A DNA stretch of 6,886 nucleotides, from contig JAJPKG010000185.1 of the NCBI GenBank assembly GCA_021323815.1, positions 1 to 6,886 of the forward strand, read 5' to 3'. A program made the position numbers and the translations under genes. Shown here piece by piece: positions 1-5,608 of the stretch. The notes under the pieces are model-generated. The model was not told where the DNA came from. It saw only the letters and a list, made by a program, of their open reading frames with translations, and did no database searches. How positions within the stretch are numbered: the stretch's first letter is position 1; each line of letters starts with the position of its first letter. This DNA is from Pseudomonadota bacterium (lineage in GTDB: Bacteria > Chloroflexota > Ktedonobacteria > Ktedonobacterales > JACDGC01).

Positions 1-32
1 CGGAGGGGGTGAAGAAGACGTTCAGGTGCAAG

Positions 33-1664
33 TTATTTCCCCAACTTCTTCTGTCGCTCCATCTCGCGCAGTTCGACGCGGCGTATCTTGCCCGAAATCG
101 TCTTGGGCAGGCTATCTACGAACTCGATTTCGCGGGGATATTTATAGGGCGCGGTGACGTTTTTGACGTAGTCCTGCAACTCCGTCACCAGTTCGTCGCT
201 GGGCGCGTAGCCCTGCGCCAGGATGACGAATGCTTTCACGATCTCGCCGCGCGTGGGGTCGGGGCTGGCAACGACAGCGGCTTCTACCACCGCCGGATGT
301 TCCACCAACGCGCTTTCCACCTCGAAGGGGCCGATGCGATAGCCCGCCGAAATGATCACATCATCGGCCCGCCCCACAAACCAAAAATAGCCCGCTTCAT
401 CCTTATACGCCCGGTCGCCGGTGATATACCAGTTGCCGCGCATAGCGCGCTGGGTGGCTTCGGGATTCTGGTAATAGCCCTGGAAGAGGCCGGGCGGGCG
501 GTTCGGCGTGGTGCGGATGGCGATGTCGCCCTCTTTGCCGGGCGGCAGTTCGTTGCCCTCGTCATCGATCACGCTCAGGTCATAGCCCGGCGAGGGTTTG
601 CCCATCGAGCCGGGGCGCACCTCCAGCGGCGGGAAATTGCCGCAGACCAGCACGGTTTCGGTCTGCCCATAGCCGTCGCGGATGGTGATGCCGGTCGCGT
701 TGCGCCAGGCGTCGATCACTTCCGGGTTCAGCGGCTCGCCCGCGCCCACGCAGTGCCGCAGCGCGGCGAAACGATACTGCGACAGATCTTCTTGCACCAG
801 CACGCGATAGACCGTCGGCGGCGCACAGAAAGTAGAAACAGGATAGCGCGTCAGCAATTCCAGCAGTTCTTTGGGATTGAACTTGCCGCGCGCATCCTGC
901 ACAAACAGCGCTGCGCCCATCAGCCAGGGCGAAAAGAGGCTGCTCCACGCCGCCTTCGCCCAACCGGTATCCGAGGCATTATAGTGCAGGTCGTTCGGCG
1001 TGAGGTCCAGCCAATATTTGCCGGTGATGGTGTGGCCGAGGGGATAGGCGTGCGAGTGCAGCACCATCTTGGGATTGCCGACAGTGCCGGAGGTGAAGTA
1101 AATCAGGCAGGGGTCGCTGCTCTTGGTGAAATGGCGGGCATAGCGCGGGGATTGCCGCGCCACCGTCGTCTCATAATTCACCCAGCCGGGGCGCTCGTCG
1201 CCGATGAGGATGGCATGGGTGACGAAGGGGCATTGCTCGCGCACGGCGTCAAATTTGTCGGCGTTCGGCGCATCGGTGATGATGGTCGTCGCGCCCGACG
1301 CCCCTGCGCGGAAGGCGATATCTTTCGCCGTCAGTTGCACCGTGCCGGGAACAGCCACCGCGCCGAGTTTCATCAAGCCCAGCATCGTCTCCCACCATTC
1401 GGGGATGCGGTTGGCGATGAGCAACACGCGCTCACCCTGGCCGATTCCCAGCGCGGCCAGCGCGTTCGCCACCTGGTTCGACCGCGCGGCGAAATCGTCG
1501 TAGGTGATGCGGCGCTCCTCGCCGTTCTGGCCCAGCCACAGCATCGCCAGTTTATTCGGCACTGCCGCCCAGCGCTCGATGGTGTCGAACGCGAAATTAT
1601 ATTCCGACGGGATGGAAAGGCGAAAATTGGCACACTCCGCCTCGTAATCGGTCATGTTCGCCAT
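33..1664 (-). CDS. AMP-forming acyl-CoA synthetase (medium-chain/AcsM-like)
   Basis: 543-residue member of the ANL (acyl/aryl-CoA synthetase) superfamily. It activates a carboxylic acid with ATP to an acyl-AMP and then forms the CoA thioester, in the cytoplasm. Seen in the sequence: the phosphate-binding loop TSGTVGNPK at residues 191-199; SDTGWAKAAW at 231-240, a stretch typical of medium-chain synthetases and their bacterial relatives; GYGQTET at 331-337; TGD at 415-417; the hinge motif GRADDVIISAGYRIGP at 431-446; and KTISGK at 521-526, whose last Lys is the expected adenylation residue. All core motifs are intact and the length is normal. The frame stays open 24 codons further upstream, but the ATG at 1664 has GGAGG nine bases before it, while the upstream extension runs into transposon-like sequence. 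No beta-oxidation partner gene is visible. The acyl chain cannot be read from sequence; acetate, propionate, or medium-chain or branched acids are all possible. Confidence 0.93.
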   Translation of the reverse strand: MANMTDYEAECANFRLSIPSEYNFAFDTIERWAAVPNKLAMLWLGQNGEERRITYDDFAARSNQVANALAALGIGQGERVLLIANRIPEWWETMLGLMKLGAVAVPGTVQLTAKDIAFRAGASGATTIITDAPNADKFDAVREQCPFVTHAILIGDERPGWVNYETTVARQSPRYARHFTKSSDPCLIYFTSGTVGNPKMVLHSHAYPLGHTITGKYWLDLTPNDLHYNASDTGWAKAAWSSLFSPWLMGAALFVQDARGKFNPKELLELLTRYPVSTFCAPPTVYRVLVQEDLSQYRFAALRHCVGAGEPLNPEVIDAWRNATGITIRDGYGQTETVLVCGNFPPLEVRPGSMGKPSPGYDLSVIDDEGNELPPGKEGDIAIRTTPNRPPGLFQGYYQNPEATQRAMRGNWYITGDRAYKDEAGYFWFVGRADDVIISAGYRIGPFEVESALVEHPAVVEAAVVASPDPTRGEIVKAFVILAQGYAPSDELVTELQDYVKNVTAPYKYPREIEFVDSLPKTISGKIRRVELREMERQKKLGK

Positions 1665-1673
1665 CGCTGTTGT

Positions 1674-1678
1674 CCTCC
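1674..1678 (-). promoter_or_regulatory. Ribosome binding site of the acyl-CoA synthetase gene
   Basis: GGAGG on the minus strand, nine bases before the ATG at 1664. It decides the start: the longer frame beginning at 1736 (TTG) has no comparable site and would add residues read from the hairpin region. Confidence 0.85.
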
Positions 1679-1699
1679 AAAAGATGATCGCCGGGCGAG

Positions 1700-1793
1700 A
1701 ATGCCGGGAGCTAAACCTCCCGGCTCGGAATTGCAAACCCCTCTGGGCTGAGGTATGTTGCCTTGCATGGTTTCTAGCACCATTCGGCTGTTT
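1700..1793 (-). other. Candidate IS605-type right end / omega-RNA scaffold remnant
   Basis: This stretch lies directly after the broken tnpB frame, on the same strand, and holds two stem-loops in a row. The first is a 4-bp stem (CCTC/GAGG) around a 6-base loop at 1740-1753. The second is a perfect 8-bp stem, GCCGGGAG on one arm and CTCCCGGC on the other, around a 6-base loop at 1703-1724. Known biology: in IS200/IS605 elements the 3' part of tnpB and the right end give the omega-RNA, which ends in a stable hairpin followed by the guide taken from flanking DNA. Position, strand and structure fit that model, but I cannot align it to a known element. Alternatives are a REP-like palindrome or simply the structured leader of the acyl-CoA synthetase mRNA. 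The outer boundary at about 1700 is a guess. Confidence 0.4.
1703..1724. repeat. Perfect 8-bp inverted repeat, 6-base loop
   Basis: The arms are 1703-1710 and 1717-1724 (GCCGGGAG with CTCCCGGC), with loop CTAAAC on the plus strand. It sits about 25 bases upstream of the Shine-Dalgarno site of the acyl-CoA synthetase. No T-run follows on either strand, so it is not an intrinsic terminator. It is best read as the terminal hairpin of the transposon remnant or as a REP-like palindrome. Confidence 0.8.
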
Positions 1794-1937
1794 TGTGAGG
1801 AATTGCCCCTAGCCTGCATCACTGATGCTCGCGGCATTGGAGAGCCGACGACAGGCATGCAGCCAGTCCCACAGCAGCGCCGCCTGGGCGGCGGTGGGTT
1901 CCAGCTTGTATTTGAACGCCTGGTACGTCGTCGGCAT
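1794..1937 (-). pseudogene. tnpB: TnpB (IS200/IS605 OrfB) remnant with internal deletion and stop
   Basis: The ATG at 1937 opens a frame of 42 codons that ends in TAG at 1809-1811. Residues 1-36 (starting MPTTYQAFKYKLEPTAAQ, then LHACRRLSNAA) look like the N-terminus of TnpB, the RNA-guided nuclease of IS200/IS605 elements. Residues 37-42 then read SISDAG, the stop follows, and the frame continues GQFLT. Many TnpB proteins carry SISDAGWGQF-like sequence in the middle of the protein. The simplest reading is that about 200 central codons were deleted, fusing the N-terminus to this motif, and that Trp TGG became TAG. The RuvC catalytic residues and zinc ribbon are missing, so no nuclease can be made. 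The start lies three bases after the stop of the upstream RHH gene, with AAAGGA at 1949-1954, so the two were probably translated together. The N-terminal match is convincing; the second half rests on about 11 residues. Confidence 0.72.
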
Positions 1938-1940
1938 CGC

Positions 1941-2105
1941 CTAGTTCGTCCTTTCCTGTTCTTGCTGCTTGATGTACTGGCGCAAGGCCCAGATGATCTC
2001 CCCAATCAGGGATCGCTGGTGGTCCTTTGCCAGTTTGCGCATGGCATCGAGGATCTCTTTGGGGTAGAGAAAGGTGACTTTCTCTTTCACTTCTTTCTGT
2101 TGCAT
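1941..2105 (-). CDS. Small ribbon-helix-helix (Arc-like) DNA-binding protein
   Basis: 54 residues. The predicted layout is that of a single RHH domain: a beta strand KVTFLYP at 9-15, helix A KEILDAMRKLAKDH at 16-29, a QRS turn at 30-32, and helix B LIGEIIWALRQYIKQQ at 33-48 with a polar tail. The pattern strongly resembles Arc, where the strand from each of two chains enters the DNA major groove. The ATG at 2105 is chosen because the domain begins soon after it and a good promoter ends six bases upstream. A GTG at 2138 in the same frame would lie inside that promoter and has no ribosome site. The gene is followed after three bases by the tnpB remnant, so it was probably the regulator or accessory gene of that element. 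A stray antitoxin is the alternative, but no toxin is adjacent. The frame is intact although tnpB is broken. Confidence 0.75.
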   Translation of the reverse strand: MQQKEVKEKVTFLYPKEILDAMRKLAKDHQRSLIGEIIWALRQYIKQQEQERTN

Positions 2106-2111
2106 GCGCGC

Positions 2112-2140
2112 ATGATACCATAGATGTGCGTGGAACACAA
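2112..2140 (-). promoter_or_regulatory. Sigma-70-type promoter of the RHH/tnpB remnant, leaderless start
   Basis: On the minus strand: -35 TTGTGT (2135-2140), a 17-base spacer, and -10 TATCAT (2112-2117). Six bases then separate the -10 box from the ATG at 2105, so the expected transcription start falls at or next to the A of the start codon. No Shine-Dalgarno site precedes the ATG. Both facts point to a leaderless mRNA. Transcription from here would run through the tnpB remnant towards the acyl-CoA synthetase, since no intrinsic terminator with a T-run lies between. Confidence 0.55.
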
Positions 2141-2152
2141 GGGCTACAGCCC
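2141..2152. repeat. Short palindrome GGGCTACAGCCC, possible element left end
   Basis: Five-bp arms GGGCT and AGCCC around AC, directly next to the -35 box of the RHH promoter. IS200/IS605 ends carry subterminal hairpins, and dispersed palindromes of this GGGCT-AGCCC type are also common as REP-like repeats. Its position upstream of the first gene of the element suits a left end, but the exact boundary cannot be seen. Confidence 0.45.
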
Positions 2153-2158
2153 ACGAAC

Positions 2159-2206
2159 AACCCGCCTATCCGCACACCCTCAAGGGAAAGCGGCTTGCGG
2201 CGGGTT
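2159..2206. repeat. Nested inverted repeat upstream of the purH promoter
   Basis: The outer arms AACCCGCC (2159-2166) and GGCGGGTT (2199-2206) are perfect 8-mers. Inside them are CCGC (2170-2173) with GCGG (2190-2193), and innermost CCCT (2177-2180) with AGGG (2183-2186). The whole can fold as one long interrupted hairpin. It lies before the purH promoter, so it is probably not in the purH leader, and no T-run follows. It may belong to the left flank of the transposon remnant or act as a protein-binding site. No known RNA class was recognised. The rest of 2139-2319 holds only this structure and the purH promoter region. Confidence 0.5.
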
Positions 2207-2239
2207 ACGGTTCTCTGTCAACGGCGGAAGATGCACAGA

Positions 2240-2269
2240 TTGGTGAAGGGGCGGCGGATGTTGCATAAT
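2240..2269 (+). promoter_or_regulatory. Likely promoter of purH
   Basis: -35 TTGGTG (2240-2245), an 18-base spacer, and -10 CATAAT (2264-2269). The predicted transcription start is near 2276, giving a leader of about 44 bases before the ATG at 2320. An 8-base direct repeat, ATCAGAGA, occurs at 2268-2275 and 2291-2298, overlapping the -10 edge and the leader. It could be an operator but is unproven. Confidence 0.45.
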
Positions 2270-2303
2270 CAGAGAGTCCTATTCCTCTCGATCAGAGATA
2301 CCC

Positions 2304-2310
2304 AAAGGAG
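2304..2310 (+). promoter_or_regulatory. Ribosome binding site of purH
   Basis: AAAGGAG nine bases before the ATG at 2320. A TTG at 2317, in frame and directly before the ATG, is only six bases from it. The ATG is the better start on codon type and spacing, and it places the conserved ALLSVNDK strand at the N-terminus as in other PurH proteins. Confidence 0.85.
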
Positions 2311-2319
2311 CCGATTTTG

Positions 2320-3876
2320 ATGCGCGCGTTGCTGTCCGTGAACGATAAAACCGATCTCATCCCCTTCGCACGAGGTTTGGCGGACCTGGGCTGGGAGATT
2401 ATCTCGACGGGGGGCACGGCGGCAGCGTTGCGCGCGGCGGGCCTGCACGTTGAAGATGTCGCCGCCGTCACCGGCTCTGCCGAGATGTTGGATGGCCGCG
2501 TGAAGACGCTGCACCCCGCCATTCACGGGGCCATTCTGGCGCGGCGCGACGTTCCGGGCCACATGGGTCAGCTCGCGGCGGCGCAGATCATCCCCATCGA
2601 TCTCGTCGTCTGCAACCTCTATCCGTTTTCCGCCACCGTCGCCAGACCGGATGCCACTGTCGAGGATGCCGTCGAGCAGATCGACATCGGCGGTGTAACG
2701 CTGCTGCGTGCAGCGGCGAAAAATTTTGCTGCCGTCACGGTCATTGCCGATCCGGCGGATTATCCGCTGGTGCTGGCAGAATTGCAGCGCGGCGGCGCGA
2801 CGCAGCCGGAAACGCGGCGGCGGCTGGCGACCAAAGCTTTCGCTCACACCGCTAACTATGACGCGCAGATCGCCATGTATCTGGCCGGGCTGGAAGGCGA
2901 TCTGTTCCCCCCCGAGCTGGCGCTGCCGCTGACGCGCATCCAAGCGTTGCGCTATGGGGAAAATCCCCACCAGCGGGCGGCGCTGTATCGCTGGCGCGCG
3001 CCCGGCGCAATGGAACGCGCCACGCTAGCCGATGCAGAGCCGCTGCACGGCAAGCAACTGGGCTACAACAACATCATGGATCTGGATGCCGCGCTGAACG
3101 TGGTGCGCGATTTCGCCGCGCCTGCCGCCGCCATCATCAAGCATGCCGCGCCGTGCGGCGTCGCGGTGGCGGATTCGCTGGAAACCGCTTTTCGCAACGC
3201 CCTGGCCGGCGATCCCATCTCGGCGTATGGCGGCATCATCGGGTTGAATCGCCCTGTCGATCTGGCGACGGCCCAGGCGATCCGCGAGTCGCATTACGAC
3301 GCGCTCATCGCGCCGAGCTTCGATGATGATGCGCTGGCGCTGCTGGAAAAGCGCAAGAATCTCATTCTGGTCGCCACACGCCACCCCATCGGCCCCGTTG
3401 CCGAGCCGGAAAATTTCGCCTCGCTGGATGTGCGGCGCATCAGCGGTGGGCTGCTGGTGCAGACGCCGAATCAACGCGTCATTGACCAACACGAACTCAA
3501 CGTGGTGACGCAGCGCGCCCCCAGCGATGTAGAAATGGCCGATCTGCTCTTCGCCTGGCAGGTGGTCAAGCATGTGAAATCCAACGCCATTGTGCTGGCG
3601 AAAGATCAGATGACGGTGGGTCTGTGTGGTGGCCAGCCGAACCGCGTGGACTGCATCCGCATCAGCGCCATGCGTGCCGGGGAGCGCAGCAAAGGCGCGG
3701 TGCTGGCCTCGGATGCCTATTTCCCCTTCGCGGATAATATCGACGAGGCCGTGAAAGCGGGCGTCACCGCCGTCATCCAGCCCGGTGGCTCGGTGCGCGA
3801 TGGGGAGGTCATCGCCGCCGCCGACGCGCGCGGCCTGGCAATGGTCTTCACCGGTTTCCGTCATTTCCGACATTAA
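2320..3876 (+). CDS. purH: Bifunctional AICAR transformylase / IMP cyclohydrolase
   Basis: 518 residues, normal for PurH. It catalyses the last two steps of de novo IMP synthesis: formyl transfer from 10-formyl-tetrahydrofolate to AICAR, then ring closure to IMP. The N-terminal MGS-like cyclohydrolase domain (about 1-195) has ISTGGTA at 28-34, GRVKTLHP at 59-66 and DIGG at 122-125, with Lys62, Tyr101, Asp122 and Lys134 in the positions of the known cyclohydrolase active-site residues. The transformylase domain (about 200-518) has RYGENPHQ at 211-218, GKQLGYNNIMDLDAA at 244-258, the catalytic Lys-His pair at 274-275, SAYGGIIGLNRPVD at 301-314, and the family C-terminus MVFTGFRHFRH. Two motifs differ slightly from the commonest form: KHAAPCG instead of KHTNPCG, and CGGQPNRVD at 436-444 instead of GAGQMSRVD. 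Both keep the charged residues, so the enzyme should be active. The next gene follows after 18 bases, which suggests an operon. Confidence 0.97.
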   Translation: MRALLSVNDKTDLIPFARGLADLGWEIISTGGTAAALRAAGLHVEDVAAVTGSAEMLDGRVKTLHPAIHGAILARRDVPGHMGQLAAAQIIPIDLVVCNLYPFSATVARPDATVEDAVEQIDIGGVTLLRAAAKNFAAVTVIADPADYPLVLAELQRGGATQPETRRRLATKAFAHTANYDAQIAMYLAGLEGDLFPPELALPLTRIQALRYGENPHQRAALYRWRAPGAMERATLADAEPLHGKQLGYNNIMDLDAALNVVRDFAAPAAAIIKHAAPCGVAVADSLETAFRNALAGDPISAYGGIIGLNRPVDLATAQAIRESHYDALIAPSFDDDALALLEKRKNLILVATRHPIGPVAEPENFASLDVRRISGGLLVQTPNQRVIDQHELNVVTQRAPSDVEMADLLFAWQVVKHVKSNAIVLAKDQMTVGLCGGQPNRVDCIRISAMRAGERSKGAVLASDAYFPFADNIDEAVKAGVTAVIQPGGSVRDGEVIAAADARGLAMVFTGFRHFRH

Positions 3877-3894
3877 TTACGAAGGGGATGGGTC

Positions 3895-4578
3895 ATGAAC
3901 TGGCTATTTATCCTCAGCGCGGTGGGGTTGGGGTTGGCATATGCCGCGACGCCGGGAGCCGTCAACACCGAGGCGCTGCGCCGGGGCGTAACGCACGGCG
4001 CACAGGCTGCATTTTGGGTGGAGACCGGCTCACTGATTGGCGATTCGCTCTGGGCGGTGCTCGCCCTGACAGGTGTCGCGCTCTTTGCTCGCTCGCTCGC
4101 GGCTGAGACGATCCTGGGCATAGCCGGCGGTTGTTTTCTGCTGCGCATGGCGTGGCTGGCGATCCATGAAGCATCCAGGCGTCGCTCTGCTGATGCGCAT
4201 ATTTCCTCAGCGAAGCGTGGCGATTTCAGCACCGGCGTCGTCTTCGGCGTGGCAAATCCCGTAGGGTTGGCCTTCTGGTCAGGGGTGGGCAGCAGTGTTG
4301 TCGCCTCAGGCGCGACGGGCGCGGCGTATATCATCTTCTTCGCGGGCTTTTTCTGTGGTGCAGTCTTGTGGTGTTTGATCATCACGGCAGCGCTCCATTG
4401 GGGCAGGCACTGGCTTGGGCCGCACGCATTCCGCTGGGTCAATCTCCTCTGCGGCTGCGTGCTGGGCTATTTCGGGCTGCGCATCCTGTGGCTGACCATC
4501 CAATCATGGGCCGAGCAGCATTTCAGTGCCTACCTGAACGATCATCGCCTGCTGCTTGGCCTGCGCCACGCAGATTAG
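3895..4578 (+). CDS. LysE/RhtB-family amino-acid exporter
   Basis: 227-residue inner-membrane protein of the LysE/RhtB superfamily, which exports amino acids or similar small molecules using the proton gradient. Family signatures seen: ATPGAVN at 18-24 in the first helix, RRG with a following Gly at 29-35, the G-D-x-x-W pattern around 49-53, and the mid-protein NPVGLAFW at 121-128. Six hydrophobic segments fall at about 3-19, 36-64, 71-92, 114-137, 142-169 and 179-203, the usual number. The hydrophilic loop at 93-112 is rich in Arg and Ser. AAGGGGA at 3882-3888 lies six bases before the ATG. The gene starts 18 bases after purH and is probably co-transcribed with it. The substrate cannot be told from sequence. 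The last 18 codons overlap the 3' end of the converging histidine kinase gene, and the tail after residue 205 is not conserved-looking. Confidence 0.88.
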   Translation: MNWLFILSAVGLGLAYAATPGAVNTEALRRGVTHGAQAAFWVETGSLIGDSLWAVLALTGVALFARSLAAETILGIAGGCFLLRMAWLAIHEASRRRSADAHISSAKRGDFSTGVVFGVANPVGLAFWSGVGSSVVASGATGAAYIIFFAGFFCGAVLWCLIITAALHWGRHWLGPHAFRWVNLLCGCVLGYFGLRILWLTIQSWAEQHFSAYLNDHRLLLGLRHAD

Positions 4579-5419
4579 GGCCGTGTTTGGGTGCGCTTTC
4601 CGGCTGCTGGATGGGCAGCCGCACCCAAAAAGTGGCCCCGTGCTGCCGCTCGCTTTCCACCCAGACCGCCCCTCCCATCAGCGTCACCAGTTGCTCGACA
4701 ATGGCCAGGCCCAGGCCACGCCCTTGCGGTTCTTCATTAGTCTTGCGCGGCACCTGCACAAACGGGTGAAAGATAGCGTGCTGATAGCGTTTGGGGATGC
4801 CGGGACCTTCATCGCGGACAAAGAACTCAATGGTGCCTTGTTCGCGCCCGCTTCGCGCGCCCAGCGTCACCGTCGAGCCGGCGGGGGTGAATTTCACGGC
4901 ATTGCCGCCTAGGTTCATAAGGATTTGCAGCACGCGCTCGCGGTCGAGTTGCGCTCTGGGCAGACGCGGCGGCACATCGCTCTGCAAGCGCACGCCCTTT
5001 TCCCGCGCTTGTGGGGCCAGTTGCGCGACAGCAGCGCGAATGAGCGTGCCAGGTGCCAGGATGTGATAGCGCAACTGCTCCGGCGTCAGTTCCGGGGCAG
5101 CCATGAAGTGGATGATGCTCTCCATCTGCTGCACAGCGTCAACGATCCGTTGCAGATAGCCACGCTGCTTCGGGGTGAGATTCGCCGTGTAGTCAGGGTT
5201 CAGCAAGATCTGCGCGAAACCCAGCGCAGACTGCATGGGATTGCGCAGTTCGTGCGCCAGGCTGACCACTGCGTCGCGCGCCCAGCACGGCAAGCGTTTC
5301 GCGCCGCGTGCGGCCTTCTTCTGGGCAGATGGCGTTCCTGATACATCATCGCCATCTGCGGCATCCATCCGCGAAAATGCGATCAGATCCGTTGTTGCCA
5401 CTCCGGGCAGTTTCGCCAT
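4523..5419 (-). CDS. Soluble sensor-type histidine kinase, no visible sensor domain
   Basis: 298 residues. It autophosphorylates on His56 and should pass the phosphate to a response regulator. The phospho-acceptor H box is SLAHELRNPMQ at 53-63, in a HisKA two-helix region (about 48-108). The HATPase domain has the N box NLGGNAVKFTP (169-179), G1 DEGPGIP (203-209), F box FHPFVQ (217-222) and G2 GRGLGLAI (233-240), all intact. No membrane segment, signal peptide, PAS, GAF or receiver domain is present. The first 47 residues are polar and probably disordered, so the input must come from a partner protein or from a very short N-terminus. The ATG at 5419 is chosen for AAGGA six bases upstream; a TTG 36 bases further out has no such site. 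No response regulator is in the window. The C-terminal tail after about 272 overlaps the converging exporter gene. Confidence 0.92.
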   Translation of the reverse strand: MAKLPGVATTDLIAFSRMDAADGDDVSGTPSAQKKAARGAKRLPCWARDAVVSLAHELRNPMQSALGFAQILLNPDYTANLTPKQRGYLQRIVDAVQQMESIIHFMAAPELTPEQLRYHILAPGTLIRAAVAQLAPQAREKGVRLQSDVPPRLPRAQLDRERVLQILMNLGGNAVKFTPAGSTVTLGARSGREQGTIEFFVRDEGPGIPKRYQHAIFHPFVQVPRKTNEEPQGRGLGLAIVEQLVTLMGGAVWVESERQHGATFWVRLPIQQPESAPKHGPNLRGAGQAAGDDRSGRH

Positions 5420-5425
5420 GTCAGA

Positions 5426-5430
5426 TCCTT
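5426..5430 (-). promoter_or_regulatory. Ribosome binding site of the histidine kinase
   Basis: AAGGA on the minus strand, six bases before the ATG at 5419. It fixes the start of the kinase and excludes the longer TTG-started frame at 5455. Confidence 0.75.
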
Positions 5431-5475
5431 CGATGTTATTTCCGGTTCGCCTCAATTGGGCCTATTTCGAGCATA

Positions 5476-5541
5476 CTCTTGGCGAAAACGAGCAAAGAGT
5501 CGTGAGAGTGAAACCGTTCGATCACACATACCCGAATCGGG
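5476..5541. promoter_or_regulatory. Two dyads in the histidine kinase upstream region
   Basis: Two symmetric sequences lie between the terminator of the upstream gene and the histidine kinase start. One is an imperfect dyad at 5476-5499 (CTCTTGGC with GCAAAGAG, one mismatch, 8-base centre). The other is CCCGAATCGGG at 5531-5541, a perfect 5-bp dyad around one base, flanked by direct copies of ACACAT (5525-5530 region and 5542 onward). They could be operators for the kinase gene. No convincing -35/-10 pair was found here, so the promoter itself is not called. Confidence 0.3.
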
Positions 5542-5555
5542 ACACATTGGATCAA

Positions 5556-5587
5556 CAAAAATCCCTCTTCCGCAGGGAAAGAGGGAT
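5556..5587 (-). terminator. Intrinsic terminator after the kinase-propeller gene
   Basis: On the minus strand the arm ATCCCTCTT (5579-5587) is followed by a 9-base loop and the perfect complement AAGAGGGAT (5561-5569), which runs straight into TTTTTG. It lies 22 bases after the stop codon of the gene ending at 5609. It has no T-run in the plus direction, so it acts on minus-strand transcripts only. It separates this transcript from the histidine kinase 140 bases further on. Confidence 0.9.
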
Positions 5588-5608
5588 GGTACCAACATGG
5601 GGAATTGC

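Noticed and set aside
1..32. Possible gene or terminator downstream of the acyl-CoA synthetase
   Set aside because: Only 32 bases are available, with no stem-loop or start signal that can be judged.
1703..1724. Strong hairpin as a transcription terminator
   Set aside because: No T-run follows the stem on either strand.
9..1751. 580-codon open frame on the plus strand opposite the acyl-CoA synthetase
   Set aside because: Its translation is rich in Arg, His and Gly with no recognisable domain, while the minus strand encodes every ANL-family motif. It is an antisense by-product of GC-rich third positions.
1819..2175. 118-codon minus-strand frame across the RHH and tnpB remnant
   Set aside because: It overlaps the RHH gene in another frame and has no ribosome site; the RHH and TnpB signatures are in different frames.
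3025..3873. 282-codon minus-strand frame inside purH
   Set aside because: No domain, no ribosome site, and fully inside a clear purH gene.
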